From Cytophagales bacterium (GTDB lineage Bacteria > Bacteroidota > Bacteroidia > Cytophagales > Microscillaceae): 64,000 bases of DNA. The notes below the pieces were generated by a model that saw only the letters and a program-made list of their open reading frames with translations, was not told the DNA's origin and made no database searches. The DNA lies in the NCBI GenBank assembly GCA_004293905.1, contig RDZE01000024.1, forward strand, positions 25,514 through 89,513. Reading direction: 5' to 3'. How positions within the stretch are numbered: the first letter of the stretch is position 1; each line of letters opens with the position of its first letter. Positions 43,001 to 51,434 of this stretch are shown piece by piece. The position numbers were made by a program, and so were the translations under genes.

Positions 43001-44314
43001 TTATAGGAATTGCAATACTGTTTCTAATTTTACACCTCTTGAGCCTTTGATGAGCCAATAACTTTCGCCAAAAGACTGCGCACCAAGCCAATTGTGCAAG
43101 GAAAATTTATCAGTAAAATAGTAGGCGTTTGGGTTATTTCTGAGGGCATGTTGCATGGCTTCGCCAAAAAGTATTACAGTGTGAAAATGGGCTTCGGCTA
43201 CGAGTTTGCCTATGCGTTCGTGTTCCGAGATACTTGCCTCACCGAGTTCGAACATATCTCCTAAAATTACAATTTTGGGCTGTTGTGTAGGCAGTTCGGC
43301 AAAGTTTTGCAGTGCTTTTTCCATAGAACTTGGGTTGGCATTGTAGGCATCTAAGATAATCGTTTTTTGCTCCTTGTGAATTACTTGTGAGCGGTTGTTT
43401 GAGGGGCTGTATTGTTGTATTGCCTTCAACGCTTTTTCCATATCTACTTCCCAAAAATGCGCCATTGCTAAAGCAGTTGCTACATTGCTGAAATTATAAC
43501 TCCCAAAGAGTTGAGTCGTGATTGGAGGGAGGGATTGATATTGTACGGTCAGAAAAAAATCACTTTCTATATTTTGTAGCGAAAAACTATCTTCAGCCTG
43601 TGGGTAGGTGTAGCGGTGCGTTTTAGGAAAGTGGGCAGTCATAGAGGCTAAAAAATCTTCAGTAGTATTAACAAATATAACACCGTTATTGTCTTTTAGG
43701 TATTCGTAGAGTTCGCCGTTGGCTATTTTTACCCCTTCCAAACTCCCAAATCCTTCCAAATGGTCTAAACCAATGTTGGTTACTACACCGTGAGTAGGCT
43801 GCGTTATTTTGCATAGTTCAGCCGTTTCTCCTATATGATTTGCCCCCATTTCTACTACTACCATTTCGCTATCGTTGGGAAAGGCAAGCAAGGTGAGAGG
43901 AACTCCAATGTGATTGTTAAGATTGCCTTGCGTAGCAAAAGTAGGGTATTTGACAGACAATGCCCTATGGATAAGTTCTTTGGTAGTTGTTTTGCCATTA
44001 GACCCACAAACAGCCACAAAAGGGATATTGAATTGCTTACGGCGATAACTTGCCAACTCTTGTAAAGCGGTCAATACAACCTCTACTTGTAAGTAACGGT
44101 CTTGATTTTGCCAATAATGGGTTTCGTTCACAATTTCATCTACTACTACATAGGCTGCCCCTGCTGCTAAGGCTTTGTCAGCGAATTGGTTGCCATTGAA
44201 ATTTTCGCCTTTGAGCGCGAAAAATAACATTCCTTCTTTTATTTGGCGCGTATCCGTAGATACCCCTGTGGCTTGGCAGTAAATGGTATAGAGTTTTTCG
44301 ATAGATGTCGTCAT
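43001..44314 (-). CDS. murF: UDP-N-acetylmuramoyl-tripeptide--D-alanyl-D-alanine ligase
   Basis: About 437 residues from the ATG at 44314 (MTTSIEKLY); an upstream ATG at 44356 gives an implausible leader. N-terminal Mur domain with VSTDTRQIKEGMLFFALKGENFNG; ATP-binding loop GSNGKTTTKEL near residue 104; central VVVEMGANHIGE; C-terminal domain with LDAYNANPSSM and GDMFELGEAS. It adds D-Ala-D-Ala to the UDP-MurNAc tripeptide in peptidoglycan synthesis. It follows fabD on the minus strand after a hairpin. Confidence 0.96.
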   Translation of the reverse strand: MTTSIEKLYTIYCQATGVSTDTRQIKEGMLFFALKGENFNGNQFADKALAAGAAYVVVDEIVNETHYWQNQDRYLQVEVVLTALQELASYRRKQFNIPFVAVCGSNGKTTTKELIHRALSVKYPTFATQGNLNNHIGVPLTLLAFPNDSEMVVVEMGANHIGETAELCKITQPTHGVVTNIGLDHLEGFGSLEGVKIANGELYEYLKDNNGVIFVNTTEDFLASMTAHFPKTHRYTYPQAEDSFSLQNIESDFFLTVQYQSLPPITTQLFGSYNFSNVATALAMAHFWEVDMEKALKAIQQYSPSNNRSQVIHKEQKTIILDAYNANPSSMEKALQNFAELPTQQPKIVILGDMFELGEASISEHERIGKLVAEAHFHTVILFGEAMQHALRNNPNAYYFTDKFSLHNWLGAQSFGESYWLIKGSRGVKLETVLQFL

Positions 44315-44342
44315 AATTTTTGAACTGAAATGATTTTTTGAA

Positions 44343-44386
44343 ACTCCGAACCTCAATAATATTCATTTATAACAGAGGTTCGGAGT
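44343..44386 (-). terminator. Inverted repeat between fabD and murF
   Basis: Perfect 12-bp arms ACTCCGAACCTC (44343-44354) and GAGGTTCGGAGT (44375-44386) with a 20-nt loop, just after the fabD stop. The T tract is weak, so it may attenuate rather than fully terminate, and it also lies in the murF leader. Confidence 0.6.
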
Positions 44387-44408
44387 AATTCAGCACATTT
44401 TGCGCTAT

Positions 44409-45290
44409 TTACAAAGAAAGTGTTTCGGCTTGTGGGCTTATTTTTTTTACTAAACCTTGTAATACTTTGCCCGGTCCTACTTCTATAAAAGTGCTCGCAC
44501 CCTCTTGTGTCATATTTTGGACGCTTTGTGTCCATCTTACTGGTGCAGTAAGTTGTGCAATAAGATTTTCTTTGATAGTGGCTATATCGGTAGAAGGTAG
44601 TGCATTCACATTCTGATAAATAGGCACAGCCGAAGGGCTAAACGTTGTAGCTTCTATGGCGGCGGCTAATTCTTGTCTTGCAGGCTCCATCAAAGGTGAG
44701 TGAAAAGCACCCCCTACTTGCAAAGGGAGTACGCGTTTTGCCCCTGCTGCTTTGAGCTGTTCCATGGCTAACTCTATTCCCTTGTGCGAACCTGAAATAA
44801 CTAACTGACCAGGACAGTTATAATTGGCTGCTACCACTACTTCTTGCGTAATGCCTGCACATATTTCAGCTACTTTGGCATCTTCCAAACCAAGCACAGC
44901 CGCCATCGTAGAAGGGTTCATTTCACAGGCTTTTTGCATAGCCAAAGCGCGCTGTGCTACCAAACGCAAGCCATCAGCAAAAGAAAGAACGCCATTGGCT
45001 ACCAATGCCGAAAACTCACCCAAAGAATGTCCTGCAACCATATCGGGGCGGAAATCTTTGGAAACCAATGCCATAATGACTGAATGAACAAAAATGGCAG
45101 GTTGTGTTACACGTGTTTGTTTTAGGTCTTCGTCACTGCCCGCAAACATTACCTCAGTCAGAGAAAAACCCATAATATGATTGGCTTCCTCAAAAAGTTG
45201 TTTCGCTTCTGCATTTTGCTCATATAAATCTTTGCCCATTCCCGAAAATTGAGAACCTTGCCCCGGAAAAATATATGCTTTTTTGCTCAT
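44409..45290 (-). CDS. fabD: Malonyl-CoA:ACP transacylase
   Basis: 293 residues, the standard length. Motifs: FPGQGSQFSGMGKDLY, active-site Ser89 in VAGHSLGEF, QRALAMQKA and His in GGAFHSPLM. It loads malonyl groups on ACP for fatty-acid synthesis in the cytosol. A CAAAAATA (minus TATTTTTG) -7-like element lies at 45340-45347 upstream. It is divergent from the hydroxy-acid oxidase gene. Confidence 0.96.
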   Translation of the reverse strand: MSKKAYIFPGQGSQFSGMGKDLYEQNAEAKQLFEEANHIMGFSLTEVMFAGSDEDLKQTRVTQPAIFVHSVIMALVSKDFRPDMVAGHSLGEFSALVANGVLSFADGLRLVAQRALAMQKACEMNPSTMAAVLGLEDAKVAEICAGITQEVVVAANYNCPGQLVISGSHKGIELAMEQLKAAGAKRVLPLQVGGAFHSPLMEPARQELAAAIEATTFSPSAVPIYQNVNALPSTDIATIKENLIAQLTAPVRWTQSVQNMTQEGASTFIEVGPGKVLQGLVKKISPQAETLSL

Positions 45291-45368
45291 AAAATACTTT
45301 GAATATGATTAGAATAATGAAAATATAAATTGATGAGGGCAAAAATACAATACTTTGCCTATTTTGAT

Positions 45369-45376
45369 TATATTTG
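45369..45376 (+). promoter_or_regulatory. Candidate -7 element for hydroxy-acid oxidase gene
   Basis: TATATTTG matches TAnnTTTG 22 bp before the ATG at 45398. No TTG at the right distance was found. Confidence 0.35.
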
Positions 45377-45397
45377 TGTACTAATCTTATAGAAAAT

Positions 45398-46588
45398 ATG
45401 CAAAACAACCCACAACAATCTATTGGAATGCAACACCAAATGCAAATTTATTTGCAAGGGTTACAGCAAAAAAAAACTTCTATACCCATACGTTACGAAG
45501 ATTTGGAAGCCAAAGCCAAAGAAATACTTAAGCCCGAAGCCTTTGATTATATCGCAGGAGGCGCAGGTGCAGAGCGTACTATGGCAAGCAATATCAATGA
45601 TTTTGACCATTGGAAGATTTTACCTCAAATGTTGAAAAATGTAGAATCGCGTGATTTGAGCGTAAAAATTTTGGGCAAAAAATTCCCAACGCCACTTTTC
45701 TTTGCTCCCGTAGGTGTACTTTCCATAGCACACCCCGAAGCCGAAGCCGCCGTAGCACGTGCCGCCAAAAGCCTACAAATACCACAAATACTCAGCACGG
45801 TATCTTCCAAATCGTTAGAAGAAATAGGCGAAATACACGGCGAAAACCCGCATTGGTTTCAACTCTATTGGGGGCGCGACCACGAATTTACCAAAAGCCT
45901 TGTGCAAAGAGCCGAAAAAGCAGGCTACAGTGCCCTTGTCATTACCCTCGATACGCGCCTACTTGCTTGGCGTGAGCGCGATATACAAAATGCTTATCTT
46001 CCTTTTTTATTAGGCGAAGGGCTCACTAACTATTTCAACGACCCTGTATTCAGAAAAGCCGTACCCGAACCTGAAAAAAATACTTTTCAAGCCATTATGC
46101 ACTTCGCACAGCTTTTCTCTAACCCTACCCTTACTTGGAACGACCTGAAAAAAGTAAGAAGATACTGTAAAATCCCTATATTACTCAAAGGAATACTGCA
46201 CTATGAAGATGCCCAAAAAGCCATAGATGCTGGTGTAGATGGAATTATCGTATCAAACCACGGAGGGCGACAAATAGACGGCAGCATCAGTGCTATTGAT
46301 GCATTGGCAGATATTATGACTGAGATAGATGATGATAAAATAGAGGTGCTTTTTGATAGTGGCATCAGGCGCGGAGCTGATGTTTTTAAAGCCATAGCAC
46401 TTGGAGCAAAAGCTGTATTGGTAGGCAGACCTTATGCTTATGGATTGGCAGTGAATGGTGAGCAAGGAGTTAAAGAGGTAATGCAAAACCTACTTGCCGA
46501 TACAGACCTTACAATGGGTTTGGCAGGTTGTAAAAATTGGAAAGAAGTTCGACAAGACAATGTATTATTCGACGATAGACCTCTCTAA
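45398..46588 (+). CDS. FMN-dependent alpha-hydroxy-acid oxidase (lactate 2-monooxygenase-like)
   Basis: About 396 residues from the ATG at 45398 (MQNNPQQ); the frame also opens at 45374. TIM-barrel FMN enzyme: YIAGGAGAERTM, FFAPVGVLSIAHPEAE, YWGRDHEFT, LVITLDTRLLAWRERDI, catalytic His/Arg in VSNHGGRQIDGS and FMN-phosphate loop DSGIRRGADVFKAIALGAKAV in pieces. The LAWRERDIQNAYLPFL segment resembles lactate 2-monooxygenase rather than lactate oxidase. It oxidises an L-2-hydroxy acid; the exact substrate is uncertain. Confidence 0.9.
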   Translation: MQNNPQQSIGMQHQMQIYLQGLQQKKTSIPIRYEDLEAKAKEILKPEAFDYIAGGAGAERTMASNINDFDHWKILPQMLKNVESRDLSVKILGKKFPTPLFFAPVGVLSIAHPEAEAAVARAAKSLQIPQILSTVSSKSLEEIGEIHGENPHWFQLYWGRDHEFTKSLVQRAEKAGYSALVITLDTRLLAWRERDIQNAYLPFLLGEGLTNYFNDPVFRKAVPEPEKNTFQAIMHFAQLFSNPTLTWNDLKKVRRYCKIPILLKGILHYEDAQKAIDAGVDGIIVSNHGGRQIDGSISAIDALADIMTEIDDDKIEVLFDSGIRRGADVFKAIALGAKAVLVGRPYAYGLAVNGEQGVKEVMQNLLADTDLTMGLAGCKNWKEVRQDNVLFDDRPL

Positions 46589-46731
46589 AAATGAACTTTC
46601 TACCCCTTTTATACGTAGTGAAATAAAAGACTTTCTCGAAAATGGCTATCCAAAATGACTATTTTAGCAAATTTATGCTCAAAATAATGTTTGGATAAGC
46701 CCTTTTATTATTCATTTTAAACTTAAAACCA

Positions 46732-47736
46732 ATGACACCCACAGAAGAAAACGTTCAAACTAACGAAAAAGAAGCACTCCAAAATTACAACTACGAAATA
46801 GTAGGCAAACCCCTACAAATTCTATCCGCTCCCGATGTATGGGCACCCTACAGTGCCAAAGAAATGATGACTTTCCTCATAGAATACGGATATTTAGAAG
46901 CTATTCAGGGGTTTACTGTCTTAGATTTAGGAACAGGCTCTGGTATTATTGGGATTATGTGCGGCTTGTTGGGAGCTAAACAAGTAACACTTACCGATTA
47001 TTGCCACTCAGCAGTAAATTTAGCCCTCAAAAATGCACACATCAACGGAGTAGCGCAAGCAGAAGCCATTGATAGCGACCGTTTTGTGGCTTTAGAAGGA
47101 AAAACTTTTGACCTTATCATCTCCAATCCTCCTGTGCAACCTTGGCTCTTTACTGACCTCGAACATACAGAGGCACGCATCAACAGTGCTGCTTGGAACG
47201 AGGCGGGTGCTGATGGGCGTTTAGTGCTCGATTCATTGCTGAAAGAAGGCAATCTATTTTTAACAGAGAAAGGAACAATGATATTTTCTTGCTCTACGCG
47301 TCATGGGCATCGTTATACAACACAACTATTAGATGAACATTGGACTAATAATTGGCAACAAATTTACGCCGCTGAACATACTATAGACCACAGCTATCAC
47401 GAACCTTATATCCCTACTTGGTTGCATCTACAAACCTTAGATTTTGACCTCCGCATCTACCAAAAAGACCTCAATGGTAAACACTATGCCTACTATGAGC
47501 AAAATCAAGAGAAATTCTATATTACTACCTACTTTGATACCCTTGCCGAAGAAGAAGTAGCTGTAAAAATGCTCATCAATGACGATGAATGTTATGTATT
47601 AAACCAAAAAGGAGAAACCTTAGAAATATTGCCTATTACTCATGAAGCCATTCCAAAAATGAATGCTGAAGACAATGAATGGTATTATGTGTACTATTTA
47701 ATACGAGCAGTAAAAAATGACAATGCAGAAATTTAG
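46732..47736 (+). CDS. SAM-dependent methyltransferase with NPP motif
   Basis: 334 residues. Class I methyltransferase fold at about 60-200: motif I VLDLGTGSGIIGIMCG, acidic LTDY, and catalytic-type IISNPPVQPW as in HemK/PrmC- or RsmC-type N-methyltransferases. The C-terminal 120 residues are a separate, unrecognised domain. The substrate could be a protein glutamine, rRNA or small molecule. It is preceded by a 143-bp gap with no clear promoter and followed by a strong hairpin. Confidence 0.82.
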   Translation: MTPTEENVQTNEKEALQNYNYEIVGKPLQILSAPDVWAPYSAKEMMTFLIEYGYLEAIQGFTVLDLGTGSGIIGIMCGLLGAKQVTLTDYCHSAVNLALKNAHINGVAQAEAIDSDRFVALEGKTFDLIISNPPVQPWLFTDLEHTEARINSAAWNEAGADGRLVLDSLLKEGNLFLTEKGTMIFSCSTRHGHRYTTQLLDEHWTNNWQQIYAAEHTIDHSYHEPYIPTWLHLQTLDFDLRIYQKDLNGKHYAYYEQNQEKFYITTYFDTLAEEEVAVKMLINDDECYVLNQKGETLEILPITHEAIPKMNAEDNEWYYVYYLIRAVKNDNAEI

Positions 47737-47751
47737 TAAATATACAAAAAC

Positions 47752-47785
47752 AAAAGGCTTTTATTCAAACAAAAGCCTTTTTTTA
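47752..47785 (+). terminator. Rho-independent terminator
   Basis: 11-bp arms AAAAGGCTTTT and AAAAGCCTTTT, 8-nt loop, then a T tract. It follows the methyltransferase gene and ends only 7 bp before the next ATG. Confidence 0.85.
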
Positions 47786-47792
47786 TAACTTT

Positions 47793-48203
47793 ATGAACCA
47801 ACATTCACAAAAAGAATCACCTTGGTCTTGGGTGTTTCAACAAGATGAAGTATATACACACGTGCGTTCAAAAGACAATCTGATGTATGGCTTACTTCAC
47901 CATGAAAAATTAGTAGTACCTACCAAATACGGAGCAATGTTAGAAGTAGTAGTCAATGTTTCTTGTTTCATTGCCCGTAAGGAATATGAAGCCCCTCCAA
48001 TTCTATTAGATATGGAAGGGCAAGAAATTTTGCCTGAAAATTATAGCCAATTATTTCAAGAAGGAGAACCCATACAATTCATTACTTACGAACCTGTTAC
48101 AGGCGGTATGAGTGACGGTTGGGGGATAGAGTATTGGATTACACATACTTACGATGCACAATTGAATAAAATCAGCAGTAAAACGCCCGAAGGTTGGGAA
48201 TAG
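47793..48203 (+). CDS. Small protein of unknown function with an in-frame LRR tail behind its stop
   Basis: 136 residues, no signal peptide or membrane helix; aromatic-rich with beta-strand-like patterns (LEVVVNVSCFIARKEYEAPP, GWGIEYWITHTYD) and a PEGWE end. I do not recognise the family. Its TAG stop (48201-48203) is followed in the same frame by 59 codons of leucine-rich-repeat sequence that stop at 48383. The ATG lies right after a terminator, so an internal promoter is expected but none is obvious. Confidence 0.6.
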   Translation: MNQHSQKESPWSWVFQQDEVYTHVRSKDNLMYGLLHHEKLVVPTKYGAMLEVVVNVSCFIARKEYEAPPILLDMEGQEILPENYSQLFQEGEPIQFITYEPVTGGMSDGWGIEYWITHTYDAQLNKISSKTPEGWE

Positions 48204-48383
48204 CAGAGAAAACTAACCAAACTTACTACAGTTGATTTGTCTAAGAATCAATTAACTAATTTACCCGCAGAAATTGGGCAGTTGAAAAAATTAAAAGAAA
48301 TTTACTTATCGGGTAATCCTCTTTCGGAGGAGGTAAAATCAAAACTTAGGTCTTTATTGGTCAATTGTGAATTATACTTTTAG
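48204..48383 (+). pseudogene. Orphan C-terminal fragment of an LRR gene
   Basis: No start codon. It is an open frame giving LTKLTTVDLSKNQLTNLP, AEIGQLKKLKEIYL and a NCELYF end, near-identical to the last 57 codons of the LRR gene at 48565-50757. It is in frame behind the TAG at 48201. It lacks all upstream repeats, so it looks like the remnant of a deleted second LRR gene. Confidence 0.75.
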
Positions 48384-48426
48384 TTAGTCCCTACCATATT
48401 CAGTATTTCTTATAAACACCCTGCTT
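48213..48426 (+). repeat. Upstream copy of direct repeat flanking the LRR gene
   Basis: Aligns without gaps at an offset of 2,374 bp to 50587-50800. It includes the LRR tail, stop and 43 bp beyond, with about four mismatches after the stop. It ends with CACCCTGCTT, which in the downstream copy is the last codons of the TPR lipoprotein gene. Confidence 0.85.
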
Positions 48427-48524
48427 GTAGATATTGACTTTGTGGAAGTAAGTTTCAAAGCAAGCCCCAAAAAAACAAATCAGAATTTAGAAAAAAAAAT
48501 ATTATAACAATGTGAGAAAATATT

Positions 48525-48532
48525 TATTTTTG
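48525..48532 (+). promoter_or_regulatory. Candidate -7 element for the LRR gene
   Basis: TATTTTTG matches TAnnTTTG 32 bp before the ATG at 48565. The -33 region lacks a clean TTG at 19-21 bp. Confidence 0.35.
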
Positions 48533-48564
48533 TGTTGTTTTGTAAAAACTAAAACAATACCCCT

Positions 48565-50757
48565 ATGAAACTACACCTTTTTTTGCTTCTCATACTCCTT
48601 TTTTCTCTTATTGCCCCATCACAAGCCCAAGAAAGATGCGATTTAATCCGCTACCACAAATATATGGCTAAGGGAAACAATCTATTGACTCAAAAAAATT
48701 ATACCGCAGCCCTCCAATATTTTACTACAGCCCAATACTACTGTCAAGATGGCGAAGCAAGTTATTATATAAACAAAGTAAACAATGAAAGAATTACTAT
48801 AAAAAATATTGGTACTATACGAAAAGAGTTAGCAATCATAGCTTTTGATGCGGCGGTTTACCAAAAAAATAAAGATTGGAAAGGTTTCCAAAAATACGAT
48901 TGGAAGAACGAAGGAGATAACGAAACCCAAAAAGCCAGAGCAATTTTAGCCCAAATAGATAGCTTAGACCTCTCCGAAACCGCTCTTTCGGGCATTCCTG
49001 AACAAATAAAACAATGCCCTAACCTAAAACATCTTAACCTATTGGGCAATCCTAATATAGATTGGAAAGGACTCAATGGCATCAATGTGCCAAGTATTTA
49101 TGTTTCAGTAAATGATTTAACACAGATAGAAAAAACCCATTGGCAATACATCACGGGGATAGACCTTAGCAAAAACCAACTCAATGCTCTCCCCAATGTA
49201 GTATTAGAACAAATACAACTCAACTATCTCGAGATTTATTTGAGCAATAACCAAATTTTACTACAAGTTGCAAAACTACCCAACCTTACCTCTCTTTATT
49301 TGAATGGAAGTAAACTAACCACGTTACCCGCAGAAATCGGGCAACTGACCAACCTTACTGCACTCAATTTGTCTGGGACTGAATTGACCAATTTACCCGC
49401 AGAAATTGGCAAGTTGCCCAATCTTACTACACTCAATTTGTCTGGGACTGAATTGACCAATTTACCCGCAGAAATCGGGCAACTGACCAACCTTACTACA
49501 CTCAATTTGTCTTATAATTTATTGACCAATTTACCCGCAGAAATTGGCAAGTTGATTAAGCTTATTTCATTGGATTTAAATTATAATGACTTGACGAACT
49601 TACCAGCCGAAATTGGACAACTGACTAACCTTACCACACTCAATTTGTCTAACAATGAATTAACCAACTTACCAGCCGAAATTGGACAACTGACCAATCT
49701 TACTATACTTAACTTAAATACCAATCAACTAGCCAACTTACCAGCCGAATTTGGACAACTGACCAAGCTTACTACACTTGATTTAAATACCAATCAACTA
49801 GCCAACTTACCAGCCGAAATTGGACAACTGACCAAGCTTACTACACTTGATTTAAGCTTCAATCAATTAATAAGCCTACCAGTAGAAATTGGACAACTGA
49901 CCAAACTTACTACACTTGATTTGTATTACAATAGATTAACAAGATTGCCAGTAGAAATTGGACAACTGACCAACCTCACTACACTATATTTGTTTAAAAA
50001 TCAATTAACCAACTTATCAGCCGAATTTGGACAACTGACCAATCTTACTATACTTAACTTAAATACCAATCAACTAGCCAGCTTACCAGCCGAATTTGAA
50101 AAACTAACCAAACTTACTACACTAGATTTGTCTAAGAATCAATTAACTAATTTACCCACAGAATTTGGAAAGTTAACTAACCTTATTGAACTAGATTTGT
50201 CTAGGAATCAATTAACTAATTTACCCACAGAATTTGGAAAGTTAACTAACCTTATTGAACTAGATTTGTCTAACAATGAATTAACCAATTTACTCGCAGA
50301 ATTTGGAAAGTTGACTAACCTTACTAATCTAAATTTCTCTGGGAATGAATTCACCAAATTACCCGCAGAAATTATGCAACTCACGAATCTTGTTATATTG
50401 GATTTAAGTTGGAATGACTTAACCAATTTACCTGCGGAAATTAGACAATTGACTAAACTTACTAATCTCAATTTGTCTAACAATGAGTTAACAATTTTAC
50501 CTGTGGAAATTGGACAATTGACCAAACTTACTACACTCGATTTGTCTTGGAATGAATTCACCAATTTACCCGCAGAATTTGTACAATTGACCAACCTTAC
50601 TACACTCGATTTGTCTCACAATCAATTCACCAATTTACCCGCAGAAATTGGGCAGTTGAAAAAATTAAGAGAAATTCACTTATGGAGCAATTTTCTTTCG
50701 GAGGAGGTAAAATCAAAACTTAGGTCTTTATTGGTCAATTGTAAATTATACTTTTAG
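48565..50757 (+). CDS. Exported leucine-rich-repeat protein
   Basis: 730 residues. A signal peptide ends near APSQAQ. Residues about 25-140 are helical and TPR-like (NLLTQKNYTAALQYFTTAQYY). Irregular LRRs occupy about 150-245. About 20 consecutive 23-residue LRRs then follow (consensus LTNLTTLDLSxNQLTNLPAEIGQ) to about 715, with a short C-terminal cap. LRRs form a curved ligand-binding solenoid; in this group they are typically exported or cell-surface proteins with unknown ligands. The 69-bp repeat DNA is prone to expansion. A direct repeat of its 3' end lies upstream, so the gene is part of a duplicated, possibly rearranging locus. Confidence 0.9.
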   Translation: MKLHLFLLLILLFSLIAPSQAQERCDLIRYHKYMAKGNNLLTQKNYTAALQYFTTAQYYCQDGEASYYINKVNNERITIKNIGTIRKELAIIAFDAAVYQKNKDWKGFQKYDWKNEGDNETQKARAILAQIDSLDLSETALSGIPEQIKQCPNLKHLNLLGNPNIDWKGLNGINVPSIYVSVNDLTQIEKTHWQYITGIDLSKNQLNALPNVVLEQIQLNYLEIYLSNNQILLQVAKLPNLTSLYLNGSKLTTLPAEIGQLTNLTALNLSGTELTNLPAEIGKLPNLTTLNLSGTELTNLPAEIGQLTNLTTLNLSYNLLTNLPAEIGKLIKLISLDLNYNDLTNLPAEIGQLTNLTTLNLSNNELTNLPAEIGQLTNLTILNLNTNQLANLPAEFGQLTKLTTLDLNTNQLANLPAEIGQLTKLTTLDLSFNQLISLPVEIGQLTKLTTLDLYYNRLTRLPVEIGQLTNLTTLYLFKNQLTNLSAEFGQLTNLTILNLNTNQLASLPAEFEKLTKLTTLDLSKNQLTNLPTEFGKLTNLIELDLSRNQLTNLPTEFGKLTNLIELDLSNNELTNLLAEFGKLTNLTNLNFSGNEFTKLPAEIMQLTNLVILDLSWNDLTNLPAEIRQLTKLTNLNLSNNELTILPVEIGQLTKLTTLDLSWNEFTNLPAEFVQLTNLTTLDLSHNQFTNLPAEIGQLKKLREIHLWSNFLSEEVKSKLRSLLVNCKLYF
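49295..50690 (+). repeat. Tandem array of 69-bp LRR units
   Basis: About 20 in-frame copies of a 69-bp unit (23 codons) with long shared stretches such as CTGACCAACCTTACTACACT. The first and last copies diverge more, and some interior pairs are nearly identical (for example around 50130-50270), suggesting recent unequal exchange. Confidence 0.88.
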
Positions 50758-50800
50758 TTAGTCCCTACCATATTCAGAGCCTCTTATAAACACCCTGCTT
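50587..50800 (+). repeat. Downstream copy of direct repeat flanking the LRR gene
   Basis: Partner of 48213-48426 at an exact 2,374-bp offset. It spans the last LRR codons, the stop, the 26-bp gap and the last codons of the convergent TPR lipoprotein gene. Confidence 0.85.
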
Positions 50801-51374
50801 TTTGCATAGTATCTTTTGCTTTAGGGTGTTTTAGGGCATCGGCTTTGGCAAAATCAGCACAGGCTTCTTGCTTTTTGCCCATTTCATAGAGCAGCAGCCC
50901 TCTGTTGTAGTAAGCAGAGTTAAAATCAGCATTGATGTTGATAGCAGCAGTATGGTCTTCTATGGCTTTATTTTTATCGCCCAAAAAATCATAGATATTG
51001 GCTCTGTTGAAGTAAGCCTCAAAGTAATTTTTCTCGCAACGAATGGCTTGCGTATAGTCTTCGATAGCTCCTTTGAAATCTTTCAGGTTTTTTTTGGCAA
51101 AAGCCCTATTAAAATAAGCCTCTGCATCGTTAGGGTTGTCAGTCAGGTTTTTATCCAATATCTTAATCGCTGCGGGGTAGTCGCCTTGTTCTATTTTGAG
51201 GTAGGCTTCTTTGTTTACTCCTTCTATTTGCAGTGAATTAGTTTGTTGATTTTCTTTTTTCTGCTCTTTTTCCTCTTGCGAAGTAGTGGCAGTACTATTT
51301 TGTACTTGCTTATTTTGACAAGCTACACCCCAGAAAATGTAAAAAAACAGCAATAATAAATGGATTTGCCTCAT
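50784..51374 (-). CDS. TPR-repeat lipoprotein
   Basis: 196 residues. A lipoprotein signal places the lipid-anchored Cys near residue 19 (FWGVAC). A low-complexity Gln/Glu/Lys linker (about 25-50) is followed by four TPRs (about 55-190): GDYPAAIKILDKNLTDNPN, AEAYFNRAFAKKNLKDFKGA, NYFEAYFNRANIYDFLGDKN and SAYYNRGLLLYEMGKKQEA. It is likely a periplasmic or outer-membrane-anchored adaptor. It is convergent with the LRR gene (26 bp), and its last codons are included in the direct repeat. Confidence 0.85.
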   Translation of the reverse strand: MRQIHLLLLFFYIFWGVACQNKQVQNSTATTSQEEKEQKKENQQTNSLQIEGVNKEAYLKIEQGDYPAAIKILDKNLTDNPNDAEAYFNRAFAKKNLKDFKGAIEDYTQAIRCEKNYFEAYFNRANIYDFLGDKNKAIEDHTAAININADFNSAYYNRGLLLYEMGKKQEACADFAKADALKHPKAKDTMQKAGCL

Positions 51375-51402
51375 ATTTTGTTTTAATTTGTAAGATTTAG
51401 AT

Positions 51403-51410
51403 TAATTTTG
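51403..51410 (+). promoter_or_regulatory. Candidate -7 element for the zinc-ribbon gene
   Basis: TAATTTTG lies 24 bp before the ATG, with a TTTTG about 22 bp further upstream; a near-consensus Bacteroidota promoter. Confidence 0.4.
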
Positions 51411-51434
51411 CAAGATAAATAATTTTTTTGGAAA

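Noticed and set aside
49296..50594. Long antisense frames opposite the LRR gene with repetitive Asn-Ser-Val patterns.
   Set aside because: They are the complementary reading of the 69-bp repeats, with no start context or family match.
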